Source: Budorcas taxicolor (lineage: Eukaryota > Chordata > Mammalia > Artiodactyla > Bovidae). Taken from it: a DNA stretch of 64,000 bases. Shown piece after piece: positions 46,489-57,682 of the stretch (positions are counted from its first letter, which is position 1; each line of letters opens with the position of its first letter). The DNA is taken from contig NC_068930.1 of assembly GCF_023091745.1 (NCBI RefSeq), positions 13,848,262 to 13,912,261 of the forward strand. The letters run 5' to 3'. The position numbers and the translations under genes are program-made. The notes under the pieces were generated by a model. It was not told the origin of the DNA and ran no database searches. It worked only from the letters and a program-made list of their open reading frames with translations.

Positions 46489-47960
46489 CTAAAATACAGT
46501 TTCAGAAATCGTGATGTCATTAAGGTAGGTGGAACTTTTAGTACCATTCTTGGAGATTTGTAAAAGTACTTGAAACAGGGATCTACTCCCATAAACAAAC
46601 AGTAATGTTTAAACAATTAACAGTCATCTATGAAAACAATATTTAAAATCATTGCAGACTTTTTCTTCTTAAGTGTAGAGAGTAATAACAGATTTTAAAT
46701 ATCTAGAAGTACCACTTTTTTTCATTTTCATAAATATTGAGCTGTAATAATTTCTCTCTAAAAAAAAGTCTTCCCTTGGTTTCTAATCCACTAATACAAT
46801 CCGATGTGACCTTGTCAATTTCAATGCAATGGCCATATTTGAACAGTGATCTTTAAGGCCATATAATAGTTTCCAAAGATAAGTAATGATGAGTGTTATG
46901 AATTTGTGCTTTGGGGTTTAAAATTGCCCTGTGTTGCCCTTAGACTTCTTACACATACAAATAGTACAAAGAGTTTAAGATGGGGAGTGTTGGGCTGGAC
47001 TGGTGAAAGGCTTTTCTCTTTTCATGAAGAACAAACCTCTATCAGATGTGTTGAAATCTCCTACTTGACCCTTGTCTAACCTTCAACCCAAAATGCAAAA
47101 TGTAAGATAGAGCTAATTCCAGAAAGCTGGTTTAAACAAACAAGCCAGCAGTTGACTATGTCTTTGAAAGGCTGATTTTCTTACTTTTCTCACACACAAT
47201 CTGTTTAGGAAAACAAGAAGCCTATGACTCGAAGGTAAGTCACAAAAGTCTTGTTGGGAGGTTGTAAGACTCAGAGCAACTATTTGAACACTGGTGTCCA
47301 AAATATCTGGTTTCCTGCTGCCTAAGTTTTCCAGAGTGAGACTGCTTGCTTCTGTAGACTTCATGGGTTTTCAAAATTTGTAAGAGTTCTAAATTTCTTG
47401 CAACAACTTAGTTAATTAAAACTTGAAGTATCCTCATTTATTTAGTGGGATTTTTTTTTAATAGTTTGATTAAAAAAAAAAAAAATCAACGTCTCTTTTT
47501 CTATGAAGCTAGCCAAAAGCTCCTCTGAGTTTAAGCTCCCTTTTTACTGAAACTGGAGATTTCTAGTTTAGGTAAAGAAAGAAAAAATGCGAGTTATTTT
47601 GTGCTCAGAATAACCTTTTCATTAATACTAAAATTTAGGTGATATGTATACTATAAAAAATATGTAAGAAGTTATAGTCTGATTACATTTGAGAGATAGT
47701 AAATAAAAATTGCAAAAATTATTTACAAAATTATCCATTGGTTGTACAAATAGAGAGAATTTGGATATTGTATATATGTGCATGTAACCAATATATTGCC
47801 TTGACTGACTAATGAAATTTATAGGTGCTTTCACCAGAAAAAAGAAAACAAAAACTATAAGTTAACAATGTATTTATATATACTTAAACCAAGTTTTGAA
47901 CACACCAAATCCTTTTGACTTTAGAATTAGTTTTATCTGTATGTGTTTATCTATGTGCGA

Positions 47961-47984
47961 GTGTGTGTGTGTGTGTGTGTGTGT
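47961..47984. repeat. (GT)n microsatellite
   Basis: A GT run of about 24 bp. Confidence 0.93.
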
Positions 47985-48332
47985 GACTCATTTATCTCCC
48001 TCATGGCCCAGACATGGAAAAGATGCAGCCAACAGCCTGGAGCTCTTGAGAATGTGATTGAAAATGTGAGAGCATCAAGATACTGTTGAGGAGTATCAGG
48101 GAGGTCAAGGGTGTGAACTGAGAAGGATACACACCAATGGAAGAGTTCAGAAAACCACCAAATTTCAGGATTCATGACTCCTAACATCTCACTCATATTC
48201 TTTAGGAAACAAACACAGAACTGAGAGTGCTCATCTCAGTTAGGGGCTGAACTGAAACTAGACACTGAGGCCTCTAACTCCTAATACCATCCTTCTATTG
48301 CATGAAGAAACTATACTCTTACTTTTTAAAAA

Positions 48333-50108
48333 AATTTATTTTAATTGGAGGCTAATTACTTTAAATGTTGTGGTGGGTTTTTCCATACATTGACATGAAT
48401 CAGCCATGGATGTACATCTGTTCCCCATCCTGACCCTCCCTCGCACCTCCTTCCCCATCCCATCCTTCAGGGTCATCCCAGTGCACCAGCCCTGAGCACC
48501 CTGTCAACTACATCAAATTCTGGACTGGCGATCTATTTCACATATGATAATATACATCTTTCAAGGCTATTCTCTCAAATCATCCAACCCTCACCTTCTG
48601 CCACAGAGTCCAAAAGTCTGTTCTTTATATCTGTGTCTCTTTTGCTGTCTCGCATATAGGATCATCGTTACCATCTTTCTATATTCCAGATAAATGCGTT
48701 AATATACTGTATTGGTGTTTGTTTTTCTTTCTGGCTTACTTCACTCCGTATAATAGGCTCCAGTTTCATCCACCTCATTAGAACTGATTCAAATGTATTA
48801 TTTTTAATAGCTGAGTAATGTTCCATTGTCTATATGTACCACAGCTTTCTTATCCATTCATCTGCTGACGGACATCTAGGTTGCTTCAATGTCCTGGCGA
48901 TTGTAAACAGTGCTGCAATCAATACTGGGGTACACGTGTCTCTTTCAATTCTGGTTTCCTCAGTGTGTATGCCCAGCGGTGGGATTGCTGGGTCATATGG
49001 CATTTCTATTTCCAGTTTTTTAAGGAATCTCCACTGTTCTCCATAGTTGCCATATTAGTTTGCATTCCCACCAACAGTGTAAGAAGGTTCCTTTTTCTCT
49101 GCACCATCTCCAGCATTTATTGTTTGTAGACTTTTTGATAGCAGCCATTCTGACTGGCATGAGATGGTACCTCATGGTGGTTTTGATTTGCATTTCTCTG
49201 ATAATGAGTGATGTTGAGCATCTTTTCACGTGTTTCTTAGCCATCTGTATGTCTTTATAGAAATGTCTGTTTAGTTCTTTGGTCCATTTTTTGATTGGGT
49301 TGCTTATTTTTCTGGAATTGAGCTGCAGAAGTTGCTTGTATACTTTTGAGATTAATTCTTTGTCAGTTGCTTCATTTGCTATTATTTTCTCCCATTCTGA
49401 AGGCTGTCTTTTCACCTTGCTTATAGTTTCCTTCATTGTGCAAAAGCTTTTAGGTTTAATTAGGTCCCATTTGCTTATTTTTGCTTTTATTTCCATTACT
49501 CTGGGAGGTGGGTCATAGAGGATCCTGCTAAGATTTATGTCAGAGAGTGTTTTGCCTATGTTGTCCTCAAGGAGTTTTATAGTTTCTGGTCTTACATTTA
49601 GATCTTTAATCCATTTTGAGTTTATCTTTGTGTGTGGTGTTAGAAAATGTTCCAGTTTCATTCTTTTACAAGTGGTTGACCACTTTTCCCAGCACCACTT
49701 GTTAAAGAGATTGTCTTTTCTCCATTGTATATTCTTGCCTCCTTTGTCAAAGATAAAGTGTCCATAGGTGTGTGGATTTATCTCTGGGCTTTCTATTTTG
49801 TTCCATTGATCAATATTTCTGTCTTTGTGCCAGTACCATAATGTCTTGATGATTGTAACTTAGTAGTAGAGCCTGAAATCAGGCAGGTTGATTCCTCCAG
49901 TTCCATTCTTCTTTCTCAAGATTGCTTTGGCTATTTGAAGTTTTTTGTATTTCCATACAAATTGTGAAATTATTTGTTCTAGTTCTGTGAAAAATACCAC
50001 TGGTAGCTTGATAGGGATTGCATTGAATCTATAGATTGCTTTGGGTAGTATACTCATTTTCACTATATGGAGTCTTCTAATCCACGAACATGGTATACTT
50101 CTCCATCT
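48333..50108 (-). mobile_element. L1 LINE, 1.8 kb, 5'-truncated, 21-bp target duplication
   Basis: On the plus strand it starts with the reversed 3' end (TTTATTTTAATTGGAGGCTA), passes the 3' untranslated part (CATTGACATGAATCAGCCAT) and extends into ORF2. A perfect 21-bp duplication beginning TATACTCTTACTTTTTAAAA lies at 48312-48332 and 50109-50129. The poly-A (reversed) is very short and partly lost. Confidence 0.97.
49020..50108 (-). pseudogene. L1 ORF2 C-terminal part
   Basis: The minus-strand frame at 49661-49020 (213 residues) is open across the C-terminal region. It includes a Cys/His cluster C-x3-C-x7-H-x4-C (CWRWCREKGTFLHCWWEC). Upstream the register changes, and 50108-49860 codes for a part with SILPKAIYRFNAIPIKLPVV and GGINLPDFRLYY, the thumb-side region of ORF2. 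The polymerase core and endonuclease are absent. The copy is closely related to the 21.3 kb L1 over the shared part. Confidence 0.92.
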
Positions 50109-50129
50109 TATACTCTTACTTTTTAAAAA

Positions 50130-50818
50130 TGTAATAATCCTCAGTAACTTTAACCCACCATAAAAATCTAAGGACATACTCAGTCTGCTGTTGATCTGAT
50201 TGTCACACCTTTATAAGTGATCTCCTTGAGATTTTTCAAAGTTGATATAAAATACATGGGTTGTGGACTAATTAAATTGATCCTAATTAGTAGTTAGAAT
50301 GACTTTAAATATCTGAATTGTTTATCTTCTCTGGAAATTTCTCATCTTTTATCTCTTTGAGTATTGACTTTCTGCTGTTCTCTCTAGTTTTCTAGTGCTG
50401 ATCCTCCTTCCAAATGTACATTAGACTATTTGTTTTTATCCTCAAACACTCTTAGCCCCTCAACAATAATTTCTATCACTTTATTCTCTGTGATTTTCTT
50501 TTTCAACTTCCAATTTTAAAAATTTATATCCTATAGTGTCTAATATCCTGTTTCAACCATCTTTTGAGGTTTCTCCTCATACAAGGACTTGATAAGACTG
50601 TCAATCTTATGAGAATGTATCTGTATGTCTGTGTGTGTATTGTGTGTATATTTGACTGTCTGCTAAGCATTTGAAAGAATATTGTGGCATGCTAGACTTT
50701 TTTGGCTTGCATTCTCTTCACTTTTGCCCTTTCATTTTGATAGTTTCCTCTCTGTGCTTATTTGCATAATCCTTAAAATTATTTTTACTTAAATAAATTA
50801 ACTCCCTCCCAACTAATG
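50130..50818. other. AT-rich unique sequence
   Basis: No gene or identifiable repeat. Confidence 0.45.
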
Positions 50819-50856
50819 TACAGGCATAATTTGTTTTATTGAACTTTGCTTTATTA

Positions 50857-53800
50857 CAGTTTTACTTGGGTTTCTCTTACCTTGGATGTAGGGTATCTCT
50901 TCACAGCTGCTCCAGCAAAGTGCAGTTGCTGCTCCTTACCTTGGACGAGGGGTATCTCCTCACTGCCACTCCTCCTGACCTTGAACATGGAGTGGCCCAG
51001 GTAAGAGAAACCCAAGTAAGATGGTAAGTGTTGTGAGAGGGCATCAGAGGCCAGACACACTGAAACCACTCACAGAAAACTAGTCAATCTAATCACACAG
51101 ACCACAGCCTGGTCTAACTCAATGAAACTAAGCCATGCCCTGTGGGGCCACCCAAGATGGGTGGGTCATGGTGGAGAGGTCTGACAGAATGTAGTCCACT
51201 GGAGAAGGGAATGGCAAACCACTTCAGTATTCTTGCCTTGAGAACCCCATGAACAGTATGAAAAGGCAAAATGATAGGATACTGAAAGAGGAACTCCCCA
51301 GGTCAGTAGGTGCCCAATATGCTACTGGAGATCAGTGGAGAAATAACTCCAGAAAGAATGAAGGCACGGAGCCAAAGCAAAAAAATTACCCAGTTGTGGA
51401 TGTGACTGGTGATAGAAGCAAGGTCCGATGCTGTAAAGAGCTATATTGCATAGGAACCTGGAATGTCAAGACCATAAATCAAGGCAAATTGGAAGTGGTC
51501 AAACAGGAGATGGCAAGGGTGAACGTCGACATTCTAGGGATCAGCAAACTAAAATGGACTTGAATGGGTGAATTTAACTCAGATGACCATTATATCTACT
51601 ACTGAGGGCAGGAATTCTTTAGAAGAAATGGAGTAGCCATCATGGTCAACAAAAGAGTCTGAAATGCAGTACTTGGATGCAATCTCAAAAACGACAGAAT
51701 GATCTCTATTCATCTCCAAGGCAAACCATTCACAATAATCCAAGTCTATGCCCCAACCAGTAACACTGAAGAAGCTGAAGTTCAACGGTTCTATGAAGAC
51801 CTACAAGACCTTTTAGAACTAACACTCAAAAAAGATGTCCTTTTCATTATAGGGGGCTGGAATGCAAAAGTAGGAAGTCAAGAAACACCTGGAGTAACAG
51901 ACAAATTTGACCTTGGAATATGGAATGAAGCAGGGCAAAGGCTAATAGAGTTTAGCCAAGAGAATGCACTGGTCATAGCAAACACCCCCTTCCAACAACA
52001 CAGGAGAAGACTCTACACATGGACATTAACTGAAATCAGATTGATTATATTCTTTGCAGCCAAAGATGGAGAAGCTCTATACAGTCAGCAAAAACAAGGC
52101 CGGGAGCTGACTGTGGCTCAGACCATGACTCCTTATTGCCAAATTCAGACTTAAATTGAAGAAAGTAGGGAAACCCACTAGACCATTCAGGTATGACCTA
52201 AATCAAATCCCAGTGAAAGTGAGAAATAGATTTAAGGGAATAGATCTGATAGGCAGAGTACCTGATGAACTATGGACAGAGGTTCATGACATTGTACAGG
52301 AGAGAGAGATCAAGACCACCCCAAGGAAAAGAAATGCAAAAAAGCAAAATGGATGTCTGTGGAGGCCTTACAAATAGCTGTGAAAAGAAGAGAAGTGAAA
52401 AGCAAAGGAGAAAATGAAAGATATAAGCATCTGAATGCAGAGTTCCAAAGAATAGCAAGGAGAGATAAGAAAGTCTTCCTCAGCAATCAATGCAAAGAAA
52501 TAGAGGAAAAGAACAGAATGGGAAAGACTAGAGATCTCTTCAAGAAAATTAGAGATACCAAGGGAAGATTTCATGCAAAGATGGGCTCGATAAAGGACAG
52601 AAATGGTCTGGACCTAACAGAAGCAGAAGATATTAAGAAGTGGTGGCAAGACTACACAGAAGAACTGTACAAAAAAGATCTTTAGGACCAAGATAATCAC
52701 GATGGTGTGATCACTTACCTAGGGCCAGACATCCTGGAATGTGAAGTCAAGTGGGCCTTAGAAAGCATCACTATGAACAAAGCTAGTGAAGGTGATGGAA
52801 TTCCAGTTGAGCTATTTCAAATCCTGAAAGATGATGCTATGAAAGTGCTGCACTCAATATGCCAGCACATTTGGAAAACTCAGCAGTGGCCACAGGACTG
52901 GAAAATGTCAGTTTACATTCCAAAGAAAGGGAATGCCAAAGAATGCTCAAACTACTGCACAATTATACTCATCTCACATGCTAGTAAAGTAATGCTCAAA
53001 AATCTCCAAGCCAGGCTTCAGCAATACGTGAACTGTGAACGTCCTGATGTTCAAGCTGGATTTAGAAAAGGCAGAGGAACTAGATACCAAATTGCCAACA
53101 TCTGCTGGATCATCAAAAAAGCAAGAGAGTTCCAGAAAAACATCTATTTCTGCTTTATTGATTATGCCAAAGTCTTTGACTGTGTGGATCACAATAAACT
53201 GTGGAAGATTCTGAGAGAGATGGGAGTACCAGACCACCGACTTGCCTCTTGAGAAACCTATGTGCAGGTCAGGAAGCAACAGTTAGAACTGGACATGGAA
53301 TGATAGACTGGTTCCAAACAGGAAAAGGAATGTGTTAAGGCATATATTGTCACTGTGCTTATTTAACTTACCTGCAGAGTACATCATGAGAAACGCTGAG
53401 CTGCAAGAAGCACAAGCTGGAATCAAGATTGCCGGGAGAAATATCAATAACCTCAGATATGCAGACGACACCACCTTTATGGGAGATAGTGAAGAGGCAC
53501 TAAAAAACCTCTTGATGAAAGTGAAAGAGGAGAGTGAAAAAGTTGGCTTAAAGCTCACCATTCAGAAAACTAAGATCATGGCATCTGGTCCCATCACTTC
53601 ATGGGAAATAGATGGGGAAACAGTAGAAACAGTGTCAGAATCATTGCAGATGGTGATTGAAGCCATGAAATTAAAAGACGTTTACTCCTTGGAAGGAAAG
53701 TTTTGACCAACCTAGATAGCATATTCAAAAGCAGAGACATTACTTTGCCAACAAAGGTCTGTCTAGGCAAGGCTATGGTTTTTCCAGTAGTCATGTATGG

Positions 53801-54200
53801 ATGTGAGAGTTGGACTGTGAAGAAAGCTGAGCACCGAAGAATTGATGCTTTTGAACTGTGGTGTTGGAGAAGACTCTTGAGAGTCCCTTGGACTGCAAGG
53901 AAATCCAACCAGTCCATTCTCAAGGAGATGAGTCCTGGGTGTTCCTTGGAAGGAATGATGCTAAAGCCTCATGCAAAAAGTTGACTCATTGGAAAAGACT
54001 CTGATACTGGGAGGGATTGGGGGCAGGAGGAGAAGGGGACAGCAGAGGATGAGATGGTTGGCTGGCATCAGCGACTCAATGGACATGAGTTTGAGTGAAC
54101 TCTGGGAGCTGGTGATAGACAGAGAAAGCTAGCGTGCTGCAATTCATGGGGTTGCAAAGAGTTGGACACGACTGAGCAACTGAACTGAACTGAACTGAAC
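50857..54200 (+). mobile_element. RTE-BovB LINE, 3.3 kb, inside Tigger1, 5' end inverted
   Basis: A long BovB flanked by TTGCTTTATTA at 50846-50856 and 54201-54211, ending in TGAACTGAACTGAACTGAAC. The first ~140 bp (50862-50999) are in reverse orientation relative to the rest. TTACTTGGGTTTCTCTTACC at 50862-50881 is the exact reverse complement of 51000-51019. The 34 kb copy joins AGATACCCCACGCCCAAGG directly to this motif in forward order. The inverted leader shows two ~28-bp units (50877-50904, 50936-50963) 59 bp apart. Confidence 0.95.
51249..53984 (+). pseudogene. BovB endonuclease-reverse transcriptase, dead
   Basis: Most of the frame keeps one register (51249-51563, 51699-52154, 52353-52685, 52707-53252, 53703-53984), with stops and shifts between. 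The endonuclease ISxLKWT block is present, but the catalytic GDWN-type motif reads GGWN. A one-base loss just after the SDH-type end shifts the frame near 52125. In the polymerase motif A reads CFIDYAKVF, motif B is disrupted (HILSLCLFN) and motif C retains YADD. Not functional. Confidence 0.92.
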
Positions 54201-54211
54201 TTGCTTTATTA

Positions 54212-55278
54212 TGCTTGTAAATTTTTTTTTTTTTACAAATTGATGATTTATGGCAAATTTGCCTTTAGCAAGTTTATCAGCACCATTTCTCTAATAGTAT
54301 TTGCATAATTTTTGCTTCTTTCTTGTTTTGAGAATTCTTACAATAGTCTAAGCTTTTTCTTTATTGTTATATTTGTTATGGTGATCTGTAATCAATGATC
54401 TTTGATGTTACTGTTATAATAGTATTGGGACCTTATGAACTGCACCCATGTAAGATTGCAGGCTTAGTTGATAAATGTGTGTGTTCTGACCACTCCACCA
54501 ACTGGACATTGAACATTCTTTCATTTCTTCTTGTATCTTGAGACACAACAATATTAAAATTAGGCCAGTTAATAACCCTACAGTGGCCTCTGAGTGTTCA
54601 AGTGAAAAGAAAAGTTGTATGTCTTTTACTTTAAATCAAAAGTTAGACTTTGCTAAGTTCAGTGAGGAAGGCATGTTGAAAGCTGGGATACACCAAGAGC
54701 AAGGCTTCTTGCGCCACACTGTTAGCCAAGCTGTGAATGCAAAGGAAAAGTTCTTGAAAAAAATTGAGTGCTAGTACAGTGAGCACACTAATGAAAGAAA
54801 GCAAAGCAGCCTTATAGTTGGTATGGATACAGTTTGAGTGGTCTGGATAAAACAACAAACCAGCCAAAACACCACCCTAAGCCAAAGCCTAAGCCAGAGC
54901 AAGGACCACTTTCTCTTCAACTCTTTGAAGACTGAGAGAGGTGAGGAAGCTATGGAAAAAAATTGTGAAGATCACAGAGGTTCCTTCATAAGGTGTCAAG
55001 AGAGACACCGTCTCTACAACATTAAGTGCCAGGTGAAACAGCAATTACTGATGTAGAAGCTGCATCAAGTTATTTACAAGTTCTAACTAAGAAAGTTAAG
55101 GAAGGTAGCTTCTCTAGATGACAGGTTTTCAATCTAGAAGAAACAGCCTAACATTGAAAGAAGATGCCATTTAGGCCTTTTATAGCTAGAGAGGAGAAAT
55201 CTATGCCTGCCTTTAAAGCTTCAAAGGACAAGCAGTCTCTTCTCAGTCACTCTGGTGAACTTTAAATTGAAGCCAAGT
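54212..55278 (+). other. Tigger1 internal part, first segment
   Basis: The Tigger1 text resumes after the BovB with TTTTTACAAATTGATGATTT, then TTATGGTGATCTGTAATCAA and GAGACACAACAATATTAAAA. It leads into the transposase N-terminal region. Confidence 0.9.
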
Positions 55279-55408
55279 TTCATTTGTGTGCTCAGCCGCT
55301 CAGTCATGGCTGACTCATTGTGACCCCTTAGACTGTAGCCCACCAGGCTCTTCTATCCATGGTATTTCCCAGGCAAGAATACTGGAGTGCATTGCCATTT
55401 CTTATTTA
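55279..55408 (-). mobile_element. Bov-tA SINE, 5'-truncated, inside Tigger1
   Basis: GTGTGCTCAGCCGCTCAGTC, GACTGTAGCCCACCAGGCTC, CAGGCAAGAATACTGGAGTG and GCCATTTCTT. The tRNA head is absent. Tigger1 text runs up to GAAGCCAAGTTTCATTT on the left and resumes at ATTTACTATTCTGAAAA on the right. Confidence 0.88.
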
Positions 55409-55452
55409 CTATTCTGAAAACCCTGTGACCCTCGCTTATTTTGTTAAATCTA

Positions 55453-55857
55453 TTTCTTTATAGTTGGACTGCAAAGAAAATAGAGCACCAAAGAATTGAT
55501 GCTTTTGAACTGTGGTGTTGGAGAAGACTCTTGAGAGTCCCTTGGACTGCAAGGAGATCAAACCAGTCCATCCTAAAGGAGATCTGTCCTGAGTGTTTGT
55601 TGGAAGGACTGATGTTGAAGCTGAAACTGCAATACTTTGGTCACCTGATGCGAAGAGCTAACTCATTTTAAAAGATCCTGATGCTGGGAAAGATTGAAGG
55701 CAAGAGGAGAAGGGGACAACAGAGGATGAGATGGTTGGATGGCATCACCGACTCAATGGACATTAGTTTGAATAGCTCTGGGAGTTGGTGATGGACAGGG
55801 AAGTCCATGAGGTCGCAAGAAGTCAGACACGACTGAGCGACTGAACTGAACTGACTG
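55453..55857 (+). mobile_element. RTE-BovB LINE, 3' 0.4 kb, inside Tigger1
   Basis: It starts near ATAGTTGGACTGCAAAGAAA, encodes the RIDAFELWCWRRLLRVPW region (frame 55441-55671), and ends at GACTGAACTGAACTGACTG. The 7-bp target duplication AAATCTA lies at 55446-55452 and 55858-55864. The Tigger1 reading continues cleanly across it. Confidence 0.93.
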
Positions 55858-56523
55858 AAATCTACTCTGCATGTGCTCTGTAAGTGGAAAACATGGGCAC
55901 CAGCACATCTATTTACAACATGGTGTAATGAGTATTTTAAGCCCACTGTTGAGATCTACTGCTCAGAAAGAAAAGATTCCTTTCAAAATATTACTGCTCA
56001 TTGACAATACACTTAGTCGCCCAGGAGCTCTGATGGAGATATACAGCAAGATTAATGCTGTTGGTTCACTTGTTTCATCCCTGTTAACACAAGATCCATT
56101 TGCAACTTATGGATCAAGGAATCATTTTGACCCTCAAGTCTTATTATTTAATAAATACAATGTGTAAGGCTGGGACAGCCATGGTGATTCCATTGATGGA
56201 TCTGGGCAAAGTAAATCAAAAACTTTCTGAGAAGAACTCATGATTGAAGAGGTCAAAATATCAACATTCACAGGAATTTGGGAGAAGTTGATTTGAACCC
56301 TCATAGATAATGTTGAAGGGTTCCAGACATCAGTGGAGGAAATATCTGCAGATGTGGTAGAAATAGCAAGAGAACTAGAATTAGAAGATATGACTAAATT
56401 GCTGAAATCTTATGACAAAATTTTAACAGATGAGTGGATGAATAAAGAAAGTAGCTTATTGAGTGGAAGCTAACACCTCATGAATATTCTGTGAAGATTG
56501 TCAAAATGACAAAACAGATCTAG

Positions 56524-56526
<3 letters not shown>

Positions 56527-56570
<44 letters not shown>
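56527..56570. repeat. (TA)n microsatellite inside Tigger1
   Basis: A perfect TA run of about 44 bp, followed by CACATAATTATG. It sits in the distal coding part of the Tigger1 remnant, where the family sequence has no such repeat. Confidence 0.97.
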
Positions 56571-56576
<6 letters not shown>

Positions 56577-57033
56577 ATTATGGTCGACAGGGTTGACTAC
56601 AATTTTGAAAAAAAATGTTATACTGTGGGGGAAATATTATTAAACAGCATTGCAGGATGCAGAGAAATAGTTCATGAATAGAAGAGTCAATTGTTGGGCA
56701 GACTTCATTGTCCTCTTATTTTAAGGACTTGTCCACAGCCACCCCAACCTTTAGCAACCAGCACCCTTATCAGTCAGCTGTCATCAACATTGAGGCAAGA
56801 CCCTACACTAGAAAAAGATTATAACTCAGGCTCAGAATGATGGTTAACATTTTTATCAATAAATTATTTTAAGTAAGATATGTACCTTTTTTAGATATGT
56901 TAATACTACATAGTTAATAGACCACAGTATGGTGTAAACATAACTTTCATATGTACTGAAAAACTGAAAAAATATGTGTTACTCACTTTGTTGTGGTAGT
57001 CTGAACCTGCAAAATCTCTGAAGTGTGTCTGTA

Positions 57034-57609
57034 AACTGTACATTTTTTGAAGTATTCCAGTGAATTTTGAAATGTTGAATCTGAAAGGAATCAGAGTCAT
57101 TGTCTGGTGTCTCCAGGTAAACATCTTTAGATCGGTGAGACCAGTTTTTATCACTCTGTAACCATTCACTCATCTGAAAACTCCTCTTGGAAATTTACTG
57201 TTCGGTTATTCTCATTCTGTTTCTCCCCTTCTCACCCAAGATTTGAAATTTTGGTTGTGCATTTAGTTTATAAGTACACAATGTAGTTGACTTTCTCAAT
57301 TTATTGAGGAGGACACCACATTCAAACTATTCTGTTGACTAAGTTCATGCTGGTATAATAGCAGGTTGACACATGACTGAAACTTGGTTATTTGTCTTCT
57401 AGTCCTTCTAAAAATCAAGTAAATATTTGTTTTTATTTATAGAAACCAATAAACTACTTTCTATCAAATGTATGATATCCCAGTATTATGCTAAATAGCA
57501 CTTCAAGCCTTTTAGGAAAATAATCAGAGGAAGTTCTGAGTTAACTGTCTCTCCTGTGTAAATCACCAATGAAGAAAGCACTATCAGTAGTTATATGGTA
57601 CTCTCATAT
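57034..57609. other. Unique sequence, no gene seen
   Basis: No repeat or coding signal recognised. Minus-strand frames at 56906-57173 straddle the Tigger1 end and are not genes. Confidence 0.45.
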
Positions 57610-57682
57610 TTTTCTTTAAATTGAGGCATAGTTACTATACAATGTATTAATTTCTGCTGTGCAATGAAGTGAATCAGCTATT

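Larger units (their letters stand above)
46233..48311. other. Unique sequence with simple repeats
   Basis: Holds (CT)n at 46466-46488, a T-run and A-run near 47452-47484, and (GT)n at 47961-47984. No coding or transposon signal recognised. The frame at 47113-47364 (minus) has no known motif. Confidence 0.45.
54583..56848 (+). pseudogene. Tigger1 transposase remnant
   Basis: The pogo/Tigger transposase has a CENP-B-like helix-turn-helix DNA-binding part and a DDE nuclease. Here the expected start codon is GTG (54583). The N-terminal part reads SFTLNQKLDF...FSEEGM (frame 54538-54774). The CENP-B-type second half lies at 54838-55056. The nuclease region at 55871-56167 has LLLIDNTLSRPGALMEIY, keeping the IDN aspartate but with the following residues changed. 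Later text at 56265-56420 (TCAACATTCACAGGAATTTG ... AGCAAGAGAACTAGAATTAG) continues it. Many stops, shifts and two insertions make it dead. Confidence 0.9.
50821..57031 (+). mobile_element. Tigger1 DNA transposon, near complete, with three nested insertions
   Basis: The left terminal repeat CAGGCATAATTTGTTTTATT starts at 50821. The right end, ATCTCTGAAGTGTGTCTG, closes at 57031. TA flanks it on both sides (50819-50820 and 57032-57033), as expected for a pogo/Tigger element. With the inserts removed about 2.3 kb remain, close to the family's 2.4 kb. The host text is split at 50856/54212 by BovB, at about 55279-55408 by a Bov-tA fragment, and at 55453-55857 by another BovB. Tigger1 is an old mammalian element, so it is the oldest layer here. 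Confidence 0.93.

Noticed and set aside
49060..49767. Series of plus-strand frames over the 48-50 kb region
   Set aside because: Antisense shadows of the minus-strand L1 ORF2.
34171..54200. CRISPR-like or other regularly spaced repeat system
   Set aside because: Repeated blocks are dispersed LINE/SINE copies of variable length and spacing in both orientations, not an array.
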